From Acanthococcus lagerstroemiae (taxonomy: Eukaryota; Arthropoda; Insecta; Hemiptera; Eriococcidae): 64,000 bases of DNA. The translations under genes and the position numbers were made by a program. Under the pieces are notes generated by a model. The model did no database searches. It worked only from the letters and a program-made list of their open reading frames with translations, and was not told where the DNA came from. The DNA lies in the NCBI GenBank assembly GCA_031841125.1, contig CM063106.1:72900101-72964100 (forward strand), read 5' to 3'. Below, piece by piece: positions 10,304 to 20,999 of this stretch (position 1 is the first letter of the stretch; each line of letters opens with the position of its first letter).

Positions 10304-11550
10304 CACCTCAAATCCCCCCCCCCTCCCACTCTCCCAAGACAGCTGGTCACGGTATGGATCGTATTAACTGCAATTGTACATATGATAGTTATTTGTGTGT
10401 CCTATTAAGTTGATTACAGAGCCCTAAGTTCACAAAATTCTTCCAAGCCCATAATTCTTACCCGAATGAACAGGCTCAGTATAACTGTGGTAGCACAAAT
10501 ATCATTACTTATGGACTGAGTGAGCATGGACTCTTCGATAGTGAAATTCTTAAATATAAAAAAAAGAAGAAAAAAAGAAAACTAAATCAATTTTATTTCA
10601 CCACCGTATTCATCAAAAGGTAAGAGGTAAAAGCTGCAATTTGGATTCATTGCATTTTCATTCCCGCTTACTTATTCGCTCGCTTATCTCTTTGTAAGCA
10701 TACCTACTTGGTTACTGTGTATCGTATTATCTATACTTTCTTCTTAATTTTTTATTTCAATTCTCAAGTAATTGTCGAACAGAAAACACTCAACTTTTTC
10801 TGATAATTCTTCAAGTGAAGTTTCAGAACAGCTGAGTCGTTCTAATGAAGACTTATAAATTCTCAAGGGCAACAGTTCTCTAATTTTATTTTATCAAACA
10901 GGTACCTGTTTATGCCAAGAAGTACACTTACACATACACAAACTAGCAGTTCACCTGAACATAACTGAAATGCTATTTTGATTCATAATGAGTACCTAGG
11001 TATCTATCCGCTGCATAATTATCTCGGATACGTGACAAGAAAGAAGCATAATACCTAATATTGCAAATTATATTACTTATAGTATGTCAGAAAGATTCAA
11101 AGAAAAAAAAGTGCAAAATTGGAACTACTTCAATAACTTCTGCGCATTGAAAGATATTTACCTACTTACATTACTAGCGATGACGGCGCCGTATTCGCGG
11201 CACCTTGATCGGCCTTATTGTTCGATGATGCCCCCTTTATGTCCGCTTTATGCAAGGTAATGAAAAATGTTCCCGAATGTTTTGGGCATTGAAATGGAGG
11301 CAAATTACAGGGGATTTGGGTAACTGATCTGGCAACACCGCAGTGTTTTCTTATAATTACGAGGATCTCACCTCACCTCATCATAGCTCAGTAGAATGTT
11401 GTTTTTTATTGTGATTCTCTCTTCATTTTAGACTTTATTACATCGAATAATGTAGGCACATACGATCTATACGAAAGAAATTACAACAGTTTTCGCAAGC
11501 AAAGGTTTTTTCTCTACCTTGAAACCCAACAAAATGATACCCCCCCCCCC
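10304..11550. other. Intergenic, no gene seen
   Basis: AT-rich single-copy-looking sequence between the two convergent genes. It contains C-runs (about 10314 and 11541) and no open frame or splice-bounded block that I can support. Confidence 0.5.
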
Positions 11551-11809
11551 AATGCATAAAATCCCGCCAGTTACCCAGGTAACGAAAGGGGAACCAAGGG
11601 TAACTGACGGGTTTCTGGGTAATCTGAGGGTAACTGAGGGTTGCAAATGAGTAACTTTTCCGCGGGTAACTAAATCCCGCCAGTTACCCAGGTAACTAAA
11701 GGGGAACCAAGGGTAACTCATGGGTTTCTGGGTAATCTGAGGGTAACTGAGGGTTGCAAATGGGTAACTTTTCCGCGAGTAACTAGGGTAACTGATTATG
11801 CGCATTGGG
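11551..11809 (+). mobile_element. GGGTAAC-array element, head-to-tail dimer
   Basis: Left end AATGCATAAAATCCC (preceded by a C-run) and right end GATTATGCGCATTGGG form inverted ends of the family. The two units are 11551-11671 and 11672-11809. Both contain GTTACCCAGGTAAC, GGGGAACCAAGGGTAACT, TTTCTGGGTAATCTGAGGG, GGGTTGCAAATG and ACTTTTCCGCG. Both outer ends carry the same variant (AATG/CATT where other copies have GATG/CATC). Flanks ATA on each side may be a 3-bp duplication. Confidence 0.8.
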
Positions 11810-13499
11810 ATATTTGGGATATTGGTTTTTGTCAGATTCTCCCTCCCCGGATGCTATAGTTTTCATTTTATGATGACATCGGTGTCAAAAATGAGTTCAG
11901 CTACCTTCCAAATCTAATCCATAAAATTTCATACCTCGTTATAGAGCTAGATACCAATGTTTCTCCATCTAGATGAGCAGCGAAGCGGGGCTGCTAGTTG
12001 TATAATAAGTAGATGAGATGAAACCAAACACATCGAGATCTTTTGAATCAAGTTTTATTTTTTCAATAGCTTAGGGTTATCATTTCAAAAATATTTTCTT
12101 ATAACTTATTCGGTATAAAATTTCATAAAATCTTATTTAAAATCAGTCAGTCGTATTTTGTACATATGACCAGTTAAGATTTTTGTGATACACATAATAG
12201 AGCTACCACGAGGAATATAATAAATTACTTCATTTGACGGTATTTAGGCTCTTCATTTATTTATTTATACATATTTATTAATGTTTTTGAAAAATGAATC
12301 ATGTATTATGTTTTTATATGAAATCTAGGTAAAAGTTTTCTTACACAAGTGAAATGGCAAGGAATAGCTGATTGGTCCATATGTTCTGGCGCAAATTGAA
12401 AAATACAATGAAGATCATTTAATTAAATCACGTAGTTAAATAAGACTATAAATCAATTAATTTACAAAATTAGAATAATAGGAACCAAAAAGGAAAGATA
12501 CTTAACAAATTTCAAGTACACTAATGATACCTAAATAATAAATATCAACTTTAATATCATGAAAAATAAGAATAACGTCACAGTCATAGTTGAAATTCAT
12601 TCCGACATATACCAAAAATGGAATGAAAGAGGTTTAATCACTAGTCAACAAAACTGAAAACGTACCTACAGCTCCTTTTCTCTCTATTTTCCACGTCGAT
12701 CTCAGTCAGCGAAATTAGGATTTCTTCACCTGTAGGTACCTCCATTACCCCGGAATTTTCTCATCAATATCCAATTGCAGTTACAGCCATTAGTGATATT
12801 ACTTTTAAAGACATCTAAATTTACTCTGATTGCAATCTTTAAGATTTATAAACGTTGTACCTCAGTCTTAAAAGTTCAGTGGGCTAGTTCTAAAGAAACT
12901 TACTAACGTATGTCTCTTATCACAACAAGCATTGCAAACGGTTTTGCTAGGAGGGGGTAAAGACGGAAAGTCTAATTTCCTTGTAGGGAAAAACTGGAAA
13001 GGTGTAATTGTACCATCTCAATAGTTGTGAGGTTGTTTCAGGAGCATTCAAAGAGCGTGTTCAAAATGGTCGACGGTCCCAAAATCTCTATTCATAAAAA
13101 TAAGCTCTGTCAGACATGCTTCGTGACCAAACCTGTTCAACAAAAAAGTTGATTAATTGATAAATTTCTTCAAATTTCTTTTATCATAATGAAAAAATAT
13201 GCTGCGGGTAACAATTGGAGTGAAGATCGAAAAAAACAAAATTCCCCATATACCTCTGTACTAATTCAACTTCACTAATTCATTGATGTATCTGCCCCTG
13301 ACGAAGAAGTGGATCTACTCTCAGTTATGAAAACCTTGGTTTACGTATATTGCTTTCAGGTCCAGTGGTGTAGAAAAAACATTAAAAATAGTTGTTCACA
13401 GCTTAAAAGGTTCAAAAACTCAAAATACCGTAGTTTTACTCACTAAATTAGAACTCATCTACCCCACAGAAACTTATTCATTCCTGGGAAGGACTTGTA
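11810..13499. other. Intergenic, no gene seen
   Basis: Strongly AT-rich around 12000-12700. No coding block, tRNA-like unit or clear repeat recognised. Confidence 0.5.
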
Positions 13500-13505
13500 T
13501 TTATT
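13500..13505 (-). promoter_or_regulatory. Possible polyadenylation signal (AATAAA) of the GPCR gene
   Basis: TTTATT on the + strand reads AATAAA on the GPCR strand, about 320 nt past the GPCR stop. Placement is plausible; support is position only. Confidence 0.35.
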
Positions 13506-13821
13506 ACATACTGTTTAGGCCTGGATTGTGAGAACTCTTTCCTTGTTCTCTCTTCGATTAATACTAAAGTATACTTTTCCATTTTCACGCCTTACTGAGT
13601 TCCCGGTACTTCCACAAACCGTTAGATAGTGAAAAATCCCTGAAAACCTGACTAGTTTTTCACTACCGTCCACCGTGGCTAACTCCTCCGCGCTCCTATT
13701 ACTACAAGCTCGCCTCGCCATAGATGCAGGACATAACAGAACAAAACAGCGGTAAATATTACCTTCATAACACGCTTAAATTAGACAGTCTTGTACAATT
13801 CGCTTTCAGGGTGAGGGGCTC

Positions 13822-14640
13822 TCACTCTAAAATCGATATCGAATTGGTGAACTGCATCTGTATCTTCAAGAGACTCGGCGTCTTCGAGCCGACGGTTGCC
13901 AAGCCCTCGTTGTTCACTTCCTTACTTAGTGCCTTTCTTCGTCTCGACAGGAACCACAACCGGAAGAAATACTTCCTGAAATTCTCTGAAAGTACTCCGT
14001 ATAATAGCGGATTGACGACCGTATTCAGCAATGCTATTAGCAGCGCCCAGATAAAATGATGAGATCTGAGGAAGAAGTCGGTGTCCTCGTTTGGTCGGCT
14101 GCCGTCCACGTAAATCAGAAACATGATCACTGTGATCGGCAGCCACATGACAAGCACCACCACCACGTTGAGCAGTAAAATGTGTATGACGCGGACGTGT
14201 CTGTTGAAACGCGCCTCCTCTTGTTGCCTCAGCACATCCGGCTTCTGGCTTGGGAATTTATTACTCCGGTCGCTGCGTTTCCATCGGTCTCGTGTTTCGT
14301 TTAATTTGTGGAAAATTCGCTGGTAGTGGAATACGAATAAGGTCAATGGTACGATGCAGGCCAGCAATAAGGTGGGCGCTGTGAATACGAGCGATACGTT
14401 CACGCGGTCGCTGCGCGGGAACACGAGCGTGCATATTTGTCGATTGTGGCTGACGCGCTGCACTCGAAACCAGAACACCACCGGCAGAAAGATGATCAAC
14501 GCGATCAGCCACGTGATGGCTGTGAGAACGGTGGCTCTCTGAGGAGTGAGCGGTGAACGGAATGGTGGCACGACGATGCAGCGATAGCGGTCCATACTGA
14601 TCAGTGTCAGTGTCCATAGTAGCACGAAACCACAGACGAA
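13822..14640 (-). CDS. Class A GPCR (FFAR4/GPR120-like), exon 2, residues 118-389
   Basis: Begins after the acceptor TTGTTTCAG (14641-14649) in phase 0 and ends at TGA 13822-13824. In protein numbering it holds DRY 134-136 at the end of helix 3, W161 in helix 4, C187 in extracellular loop 2 (partner of C110), P215 and Y223 in helix 5, MWLP with W283 and P285 in helix 6, NPLLY 327-331 in helix 7, and a basic helix 8. Intracellular loop 3 is long and charged. The tail is about 40 residues with several Ser/Thr. The pattern ICTLVFP in loop 2 and MWLPITVIMFL in helix 6 resembles vertebrate FFAR4. The ligand in this animal is unknown; a peptide or lipid receptor outside that group remains possible. 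Confidence 0.9.
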   Translation of the reverse strand, partial: FVCGFVLLWTLTLISMDRYRCIVVPPFRSPLTPQRATVLTAITWLIALIIFLPVVFWFRVQRVSHNRQICTLVFPRSDRVNVSLVFTAPTLLLACIVPLTLFVFHYQRIFHKLNETRDRWKRSDRSNKFPSQKPDVLRQQEEARFNRHVRVIHILLLNVVVVLVMWLPITVIMFLIYVDGSRPNEDTDFFLRSHHFIWALLIALLNTVVNPLLYGVLSENFRKYFFRLWFLSRRRKALSKEVNNEGLATVGSKTPSLLKIQMQFTNSISILE

Positions 14641-14954
14641 CTGAAACAAGACGTGAATGTCGATTAGTCAGTCTATATGGTCAGAGTAATGGAGGTCAGC
14701 ACTGGGGCTGATGAATCCGGAAAAACTGTTTTATTAGGGTTTCGAATTTCAGTTCTCAAAAGTTTTGCTATCATTTACAATAGGGTGTATTGCGGCAGAA
14801 CACCGTCAAACAAGCAGCAATTGAAATTTGAAATCGTCAAGGTTGAAAAGGCAACAGGGTGGAGGTGTTTCCATATAAGCGCAAATAGGGTAAACTTGGG
14901 AGAAAACCTCAGCCTTCCAAATCTTTCAAAAGCCCTCTCCCCTCTTTTATAATT

Positions 14955-15160
14955 TTTGCTGTCTACCCGAGCCTTGGAATCCGCCCTTTTGAGCATTACC
15001 TCAGAGAGGTCGGGGAGGCTGTTGGGGCTGTCTTAGCCCTCATCTCTTCTTGCCGAAAACCCGGCCTAGATCGAAATGTAGCGAGTTGCTACGTGGGCTC
15101 GAACCCGGGACCTCCGGATTCCGAGACCAGCGCGCTATCCACTTGGCCAACCAGACACCC
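14955..15160 (-). mobile_element. tRNA-derived SINE
   Basis: Same family as 41258, reversed. From right to left: GGTGTCTGG, a TTGGCCAAGTGGATAGC A-box region, a B-box region at GGGCTCGAACCCGGGACC, the body with GCCGGGTTTTCGGC, and an end at CTCGGGTAGAC. The target duplication is not clear in the C-rich flanks. Confidence 0.8.
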
Positions 15161-15328
15161 CTCCCCCTTTAAAAAAAACAACAACAAAAAACTGAAAAAT
15201 TATACGAACGACAGCATTTTTAGCATTATTTTGATACTTGTCAGCCCCCATGAGCCCTCTTATTCCATTCTAGGTGAGCTATTTGCGCTTATGAGTATTT
15301 TTCACTAAGGGAGGAATGATTCTAAATC

Positions 15329-16271
15329 CAGTGAGGTTAGACAAAACGATTTTTTGTCATTTTGTCAGACGAGCATTTCATTTTTTATTATTATTTTTTG
15401 TTATGTCATGAGTTTTGTCATGTTTGTAGTTCTGTCATTTTGTTTTTTCATGATTTTGTTATGTGATAACAAAATTATTTTGTCAAAATGCCAATACCTA
15501 TTAATTTTCAGGTATTTTTTCATATAATCCTATTTCAACAATGTTATTCCAACAATGGTTGCATAGTAGGTGGTCAATAACTGCATTTTGAAAATTAAAG
15601 AATTTGAGCTTTCCATGAAAACATCCAGCAGAACAGCGACAGTTACATTGCTGTCTGACGGCAAAGGTGAAATTTCAAAACTGATTCAGGTTGTTTTCAC
15701 ATGAAGTTCTTCAAATTATTAATGTACCTTATTAGGAATATGAAAGAATAAAGAATTCACAAAATAACAAATAACAATAGCAACTTACGAATGTAAGAAT
15801 AAAAGCAAAAAATAAGAATGAAAGAAGTAAGCTAGCAAGAAGGTAAATACTGCATTACAATAACAGGAGAACGAAGTGATGGAAGAAAAAAGGTTCTTCT
15901 ACAAGCTGACTCATCCTTAATATTCTTGATCAGTTAGCACTTGACAGACTATGTGTGAAACCATACAAAATTCCAGCTGCTTTTAGGTCATCTTGTATTT
16001 CAATTCAGAACTCTGTTCAATTAGTATGAAACATGGTCGAGTATTTAATACCATTTACTCCAGTATATGAGAACAACAAAGAAGAACTCGTGATTTTTAT
16101 TTCTGTTTATTATTAATGAGAATTAAAAAAAAAGAACCCAACGTGTAGATTTTTTCATTTTGTTATGTCACTTCCATTTTGTCATATTATGCAAAACTGA
16201 TAAATGGTTTTGTCATGACAAAATTTCTAGAATTCAATTGTCATTTTGTTTTGTTATGTCTAACAACGCTG
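15329..16271. mobile_element. Probable hAT-type MITE with TTTTGTCA arrays
   Basis: Ends are CAGTGAGGTTAGACAAAAC and the inverse of CAGCGTTGTTAGACATAAC (14 of 19 match). Repeated TTTTGTCAT/ATGACAAAA words crowd both ends (15345-15490, 16155-16255), as in the other hAT-like elements here. The flanking 8 bp do not match (TCTAAATC, GAAAATAC), so it may have been rearranged. Confidence 0.6.
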
Positions 16272-16379
16272 GAAAATACCCGTTTGTTTTTCTCTCTTTC
16301 TCTTTCTCTTTTTTTTTTTTTTTTTTTTTTAAATTTAGAGATCTAAGACACTTGTGGCCTCTGATCAGATTCAGACAAA

Positions 16380-16818
16380 TTCGCGTTCATGAACGGCGTA
16401 TACTCGTTCGAAGTTAATTTTTCAAATAAACTGAAAGAATGAACGCGTTTTTCTTTCTGAAATGAACGTTGAACTGAACGTCGTTCATTTTGAGTGAACT
16501 GAATGAGAAAATGCGAAGGAGGCAGCAGTCAGTCTCGATTTTTAGCAATCAGATCGAAAATCCGGTGCAATATTTGGAATCAGCAGCCATGGAGACCCAT
16601 ATTGTAATAATTTGTTTTAAATTAGAAATTACCTGTATTAAAAATTTCAGTAGGCAGTCGAAGAAAGATATTGAAAAAAAAAATGAAAATGAACTGAACA
16701 AAATGATAAACGATGAACACGTTCATTTCTGTAAAATGAACAACGAAATGAACGCATTCATATTTTTTAAACTATGAACGTGAACGAAATGTACGTTCAC
16801 GAACTTTGCCCAAGTCTA
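16380..16818. mobile_element. hAT-like element fragment with GAACGTTC words
   Basis: The right end TGCCCAAGTCTA reads inward as TAGACTTGGGCA, a hAT-type terminus. The body has many TGAACG/CGTTCA words, often palindromic (GTTCATGAAC, TGAACGTGAACG). No matching left terminus was found, so the left limit is approximate. Confidence 0.5.
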
Positions 16819-16856
16819 CCTACGATTATTAAATTCAATCAGCCTATATGATTCGA

Positions 16857-16960
16857 ATAATGCCGGTTTAAGGACATAGCGTTTACTTATACACATAAGC
16901 TTTTTTCAACGTGGATACACATTTTTGTATCGGGGGCTCAATTTTTAAAAAGTCTACTTT
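16857..16960. repeat. Dispersed repeat, inverted copy at 62040-62120
   Basis: Shares blocks such as CATAGCGTTTACT, AAGCTTTTTTCAACGTG and TCGGGGGCTCAATTTT with the reverse complement of 62040-62120. Family not recognised. Confidence 0.6.
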
Positions 16961-17094
16961 TTACAATTTTCCCAACGATACTCATAGCTCATTTTGTAAA
17001 TAAATGTCGCTTGGGAGCTTTTTGTTTAACAGCGTTCATTTCGTTCAATCGAACTTTTTATTTCTTGCTGTTTATAATACTTCCCAAATTTTGC

Positions 17095-18300
17095 GTTGTT
17101 TCGCTAGTGCGTTCCATAAATAGCAGTGGTCGACAGTGTCAAAAGCTTCTTGAAAGTCGATTAAGAGAAAATACAGTGTCATTTTGTACTCATCCACTTT
17201 TTCTATAATCTGATTAAGGATAGAAATCTGATCTATTGTTTTGAGTAATCCCTCCTGAAACCCGCCTGTTCCGTCCCCTGATTATCATCTAGCTGTTGAT
17301 ACATTCTTCCCTTTATTACTTTCGAAAAGATTCCCGATGCCCAAAATCCCACCGGTTACCCGGGTAATTAAAGGGGAACAAATGGAACTGCAGGGGAACA
17401 AGGGTAATCTGAGAGTAACCAATGGGTAACTTTTCCGCCGCGAGTAACAAGAGGGTACCTAACTAATTGCGTAGTTCCCTGCCAGTTACCCGGGTAACTA
17501 AAGGAGAACGAGGGTAATCTGAGAGTAACCCGAGGGTAACAAATGGGTAACTGATTGCGCATCGGATATTGACATTTGCACTTAAACTAACAGGCTTATA
17601 GTTATTGATATTTTCTGCATCCCCCTTTTATGAATAGTAGTACAATTGCTGCAATTTCCCACTGATGTTGTGGTACCTTACCTTCTTCTACTATCTTAGT
17701 AAATAGTACAGTGAGAGGTTTAAGTAGTTCCTCCCCAAAATGTTTCCAGATTTTATTTTCGATTTTATCCGGCCCGGCTGCTTTCCCGACTTTCAGCTTC
17801 CTCAAAGTTGTTGAGACTTCCACCTCAAAAATTTCTGGGAACTGTCTTCTTTCTTTCTTTCGCTTCTGAACTTCCATCTTTATTCGCTCCTCGTTTCTTT
17901 ACTGTTTAATTCCTTTTAGAAGGTGGTAGCAATTTTTATTATCTCTTTCCTATCGTGCTTTTTTGTCCCGGTCTTATCCTTCATTGTCGTAACTAGATTC
18001 CTCGGCTTTGCTCAATTCCTTCCTCAGCCTCTATGTAGATCCGCTCTCCTCTAGAATATCCTTGATTATCTGTTCCTCGTAGTTCTTCACATCTTTCCGT
18101 ACTTCGTTTCTCACCTTCCTTTTTATAATAAAAGCAGTTCGAGCTTCTCTAACATTGTTTTATCTTCTTTTGTCGCGAGGCCGTTTCTTTTTTCAATCAA
18201 CTTTTTTGCGGTTTCGGTGATTTTATCGTCTGTGGCTACTCCCGTTGTGATTTTCTCATACTCCTGTGTTACCATGTGCATATGGTTTCCTCGATTTTAT
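17095..18300 (-). pseudogene. Non-LTR retrotransposon RT fragment
   Basis: On the - strand, the 17602-17877 frame contains LRKLKVGKAAGPDKIENKIW and a VPQHQWEIA-like stretch, the start of the RT domain. It continues in another frame with NNYKPVSLSANVN and, beyond the 17333-17565 insertion, IFSKVIKGRMYQQLDDN, then EQAGF and a Phe-Asp-Thr-Val-Asp-His block near 17130. The part 17880-18300 gives the connector upstream of RT with many stops. Frameshifts and truncation before the FADD box make it inactive. Confidence 0.75.
17333..17565 (+). mobile_element. GGGTAAC-array element, dimer, inserted in a LINE
   Basis: Outer ends are CCCGATGCCCAAAATCCC and GATTGCGCATCGG. Two units join near 17473. Words GTTACCCGGGTAA, GGGTAATCTGAGAGTAACC and AATGGGTAACTTTTCCGC occur. 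The LINE frame on the - strand stops at its right edge (..AAT AT) and resumes at its left edge (.. C TTT TCG AAA) with no lost codon if 2-3 bp are counted as duplicated. Confidence 0.85.
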
Positions 18301-18685
18301 GGTATAAGTGCCTTTTTTCCCCTTTTTAATCTATCAGGTGCCGTACCCATTGCCGGATGTTGGCGATTGCGGTTTCTGACGTGCGACTTTCCTGGGCAGG
18401 GTTAGTCGGGGTAGTTTGCCGTTGTTTCCCCACGGTTTCTTGCGTTACAGTTTTCCTTCTCCATGCCAAAGAGTGTGCAGCTGCAGTTCGTTTACTAGCC
18501 ACGTGTTTGCACAACTTTGATAAGCTGTCCACGATGTGCACATACCAGTATCAGTCTTTTTTAGGTCCGGTGATAACACACCCTGCGATTGTAGTGCCCT
18601 GTTCGTTCGAACTTGTGGGGGTTACAGGATGCGTTATCGTTCCACCTCAGATGATACTGTTGTCGCTGTGTTCGCTAGAATGTTC

Positions 18686-18977
18686 CTGATGTGCAAAATC
18701 CCGCCAGTTCCTCGGTAACCAAGTGGGAACCAAGGGTAACTGACGGGTTTCTGGGTAATCTAAGAGTAACCGAGGGTCACAGATGGGTAACTTTTCCGCG
18801 GGTAACTAGAGGGTAACTGATTGCGTATCAGAATGTGCAAAATTCCGTCAGTTACCCGGGTAACTAAAGGGGAACCAAGGGTTACTGATGGGTCTCTGGG
18901 TAATCTGGAGGTAACCGACGGTTGCAAATGGGTAACTTTTCCGCGGGTAACTAGAGGGTAACTGATTGCGTATCGGG
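18686..18977 (+). mobile_element. GGGTAAC-array element, near-complete head-to-tail dimer
   Basis: Units 18686-18829 and 18830-18977. Unit 1 ends GATTGCGTATCA and unit 2 starts GAATGTGCAAAATTCC, so here the junction keeps both a right and a left terminus. The outer right end is GATTGCGTATCGGG. Each unit is about 145 bp. Confidence 0.85.
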
Positions 18978-19085
18978 TTAGCCAGGGTGTATTCGAATAG
19001 CACTAGCTTTCCGGAGTTGGTGGGTTTCGAACCTGAGACGCAAGGGTTGCGAATCGGGCACGTTAACCACTCGGCCACACAGCGA
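18978..19085 (-). mobile_element. tRNA-like unit, probably a second SINE
   Basis: On the - strand it has a TGGCCGAGTGGTTAACG A box and, about 40 nt on, a CAGGTTCGAAACCC B box. Spacing resembles a tRNA-Ser/Leu type unit, but the anticodon arm does not pair and no acceptor stem closes, so it is not a functional tRNA. It directly abuts the GGGTAAC dimer. Confidence 0.5.
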
Positions 19086-20539
19086 CTAAACGTGCTTGAA
19101 GACCAAAAAACATCAAAATTCCTTACTTCGAATAAATATTTCACTTTCTTGAAAATTATAGAAAACATTTTTCAGCATTCAGAAAAACGAAAATGTTTGA
19201 TGAACGGCGAACGCCAGCATCAGTCAAGGTTTCATATTAGCAGGTCGTTTTAGATGATTCTCGATAGTTATGAGCAATTTTCGCGAGAGTGCACTAATTA
19301 TTGGTTGAGAAAAGCCGGGGGACGAACGTTGGGCCAGTACTTTACATTATGCTGTCTGAAACGTGAATGTGGTTAAACACGATCTGCTTAGTTTTGGTCA
19401 GCTGAATGGCAGGTGCTGATATTTAAAAACCAAGGAGATGTAGAAGATAATTGAAGGCCGAGTGGTAGGAAAATTGAATGCGTTAAATTCTTCCAATATA
19501 CCTAAAACCTGAAAAATCACATTTGTAACCTTTTTCAACAATAATGTGGGATTTTCCGACACTCCGAGTTTTCATATTTTTCCACGAATTCTGTTCACCA
19601 GGAATATTCGTGCAATAAAAAGGAATATAGGTAATACATTGGAAAACCCCATTGAACGATAAATATGTATATGAATACTTCTAATTCAGAAGTGATAGAA
19701 TATTTCCCATCACAAAACTTATATAGCGAGTACTCTTATATGTTGAAAGAAGCATCTATAATTTTTTAACGCGATTCTATCCTCAAAAGTAATCTATGTA
19801 CATTGAAATTTCCTAATACATCGTAAACCGGTTCATTCAATACCGAAATTATTTTTCAAAATCTTTGTAATAAAATCTCATTCTATCACGTAGTAATAAC
19901 CTTCAAAGGAAAATCATTGGCACGAGTGTCGGATCGTTTTATACGTATCTTCGACACGTTCGATATTTCGTTATCAGCAACTAATGCGACGTGGTTAATG
20001 ATTTCACACTGAAGAAATACTAGTTTACTCTTATTTACTCGTACCATTGAGTATGACTTCAAGTAACTATGAATAGAGAACGGAAAATCGTCATCGCCAG
20101 TCCGATGACTGTTTGTCGACCCAAAATCAACAGATTTGTTTTATTATGACTCAAGTCCTATAGGCATGATGGATCTGATTTGCAGATAATGACTAGATGA
20201 CGAAAATAATAATATATTCTGGATGTTGGATCGTTTAGACTTCGGAGGAGTTACGTCAATACTAAAGGAAAAAGACGCTGCCTACATTTTGACCTATTGT
20301 GGAAAACGTTAACTAAGGTACCTGCCCCGAATAAAGCCAGGTTCCTAATAACGCCAACTACTTATTTCTTGTTAGGTAACACAGGTCGGTCGAAATTTCA
20401 TCCAAGTACACTGAATGTGTTATTTTGTGTAGCTCGATGTCATAGAAATCTTGCACATTGAAAATCAAAGGAAAGTGATTTGAAATTTTTCCCTGGTGTT
20501 AGCAACTTATTGCTCGATTCACTGCTCGCTTTTTGGAAA

Positions 20540-20905
20540 TCAAATCGGAGTCTAGTCAAAAATCTGACGCCATATTTAAAATTAACAGCCTACAAGGAAA
20601 TAATAAATTTTGATTCGTTGTTCAATTTTTCAGTCCAAGTCAATTTTCCTATTTGATGAATGAAATGTAGAATTTGTAGGCTAAACCGTGATCAGATCAA
20701 AAATCTAATGCAATATTCAAAATTAACCGCCTCTCCACACACCCTCCCGCCACAAAAAGAAACACGATTTTGATACACCCCCAAAAAAGGGAGCACGATT
20801 CCTATAATTTTATTTTTAAGTCACCAATCGCTGCCCATTTCGGACCCAAATCGAGAATGAATTAAAAATCTAACGTGATGTATTCGAAATCAGCGGATCT
20901 TGGTC
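20540..20905 (+). repeat. Degenerate tandem repeat, about 150-bp period
   Basis: Three spaced copies of a block of the form TCAAAAATCTGACG...TTTAAAATTAACAGCC at about 20555, 20695 and 20862, with decayed sequence between. The surrounding 19086-20999 shows no gene. Confidence 0.5.
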
Positions 20906-20999
20906 GCTGATTTTAATGTTATTATGTAATATTCTTATTCAGTCTTAGATTGGAACATCTAAATCCAAATTTTATCAAAAAAATATTTTCTTTTATTTA

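Noticed and set aside
14677..14952. 91-codon + strand open frame beside GPCR exon 2
   Set aside because: Lies in the GPCR intron, no protein features.
18978..19085. A functional tRNA gene
   Set aside because: A and B boxes are present but the anticodon arm does not pair and there is no acceptor stem.
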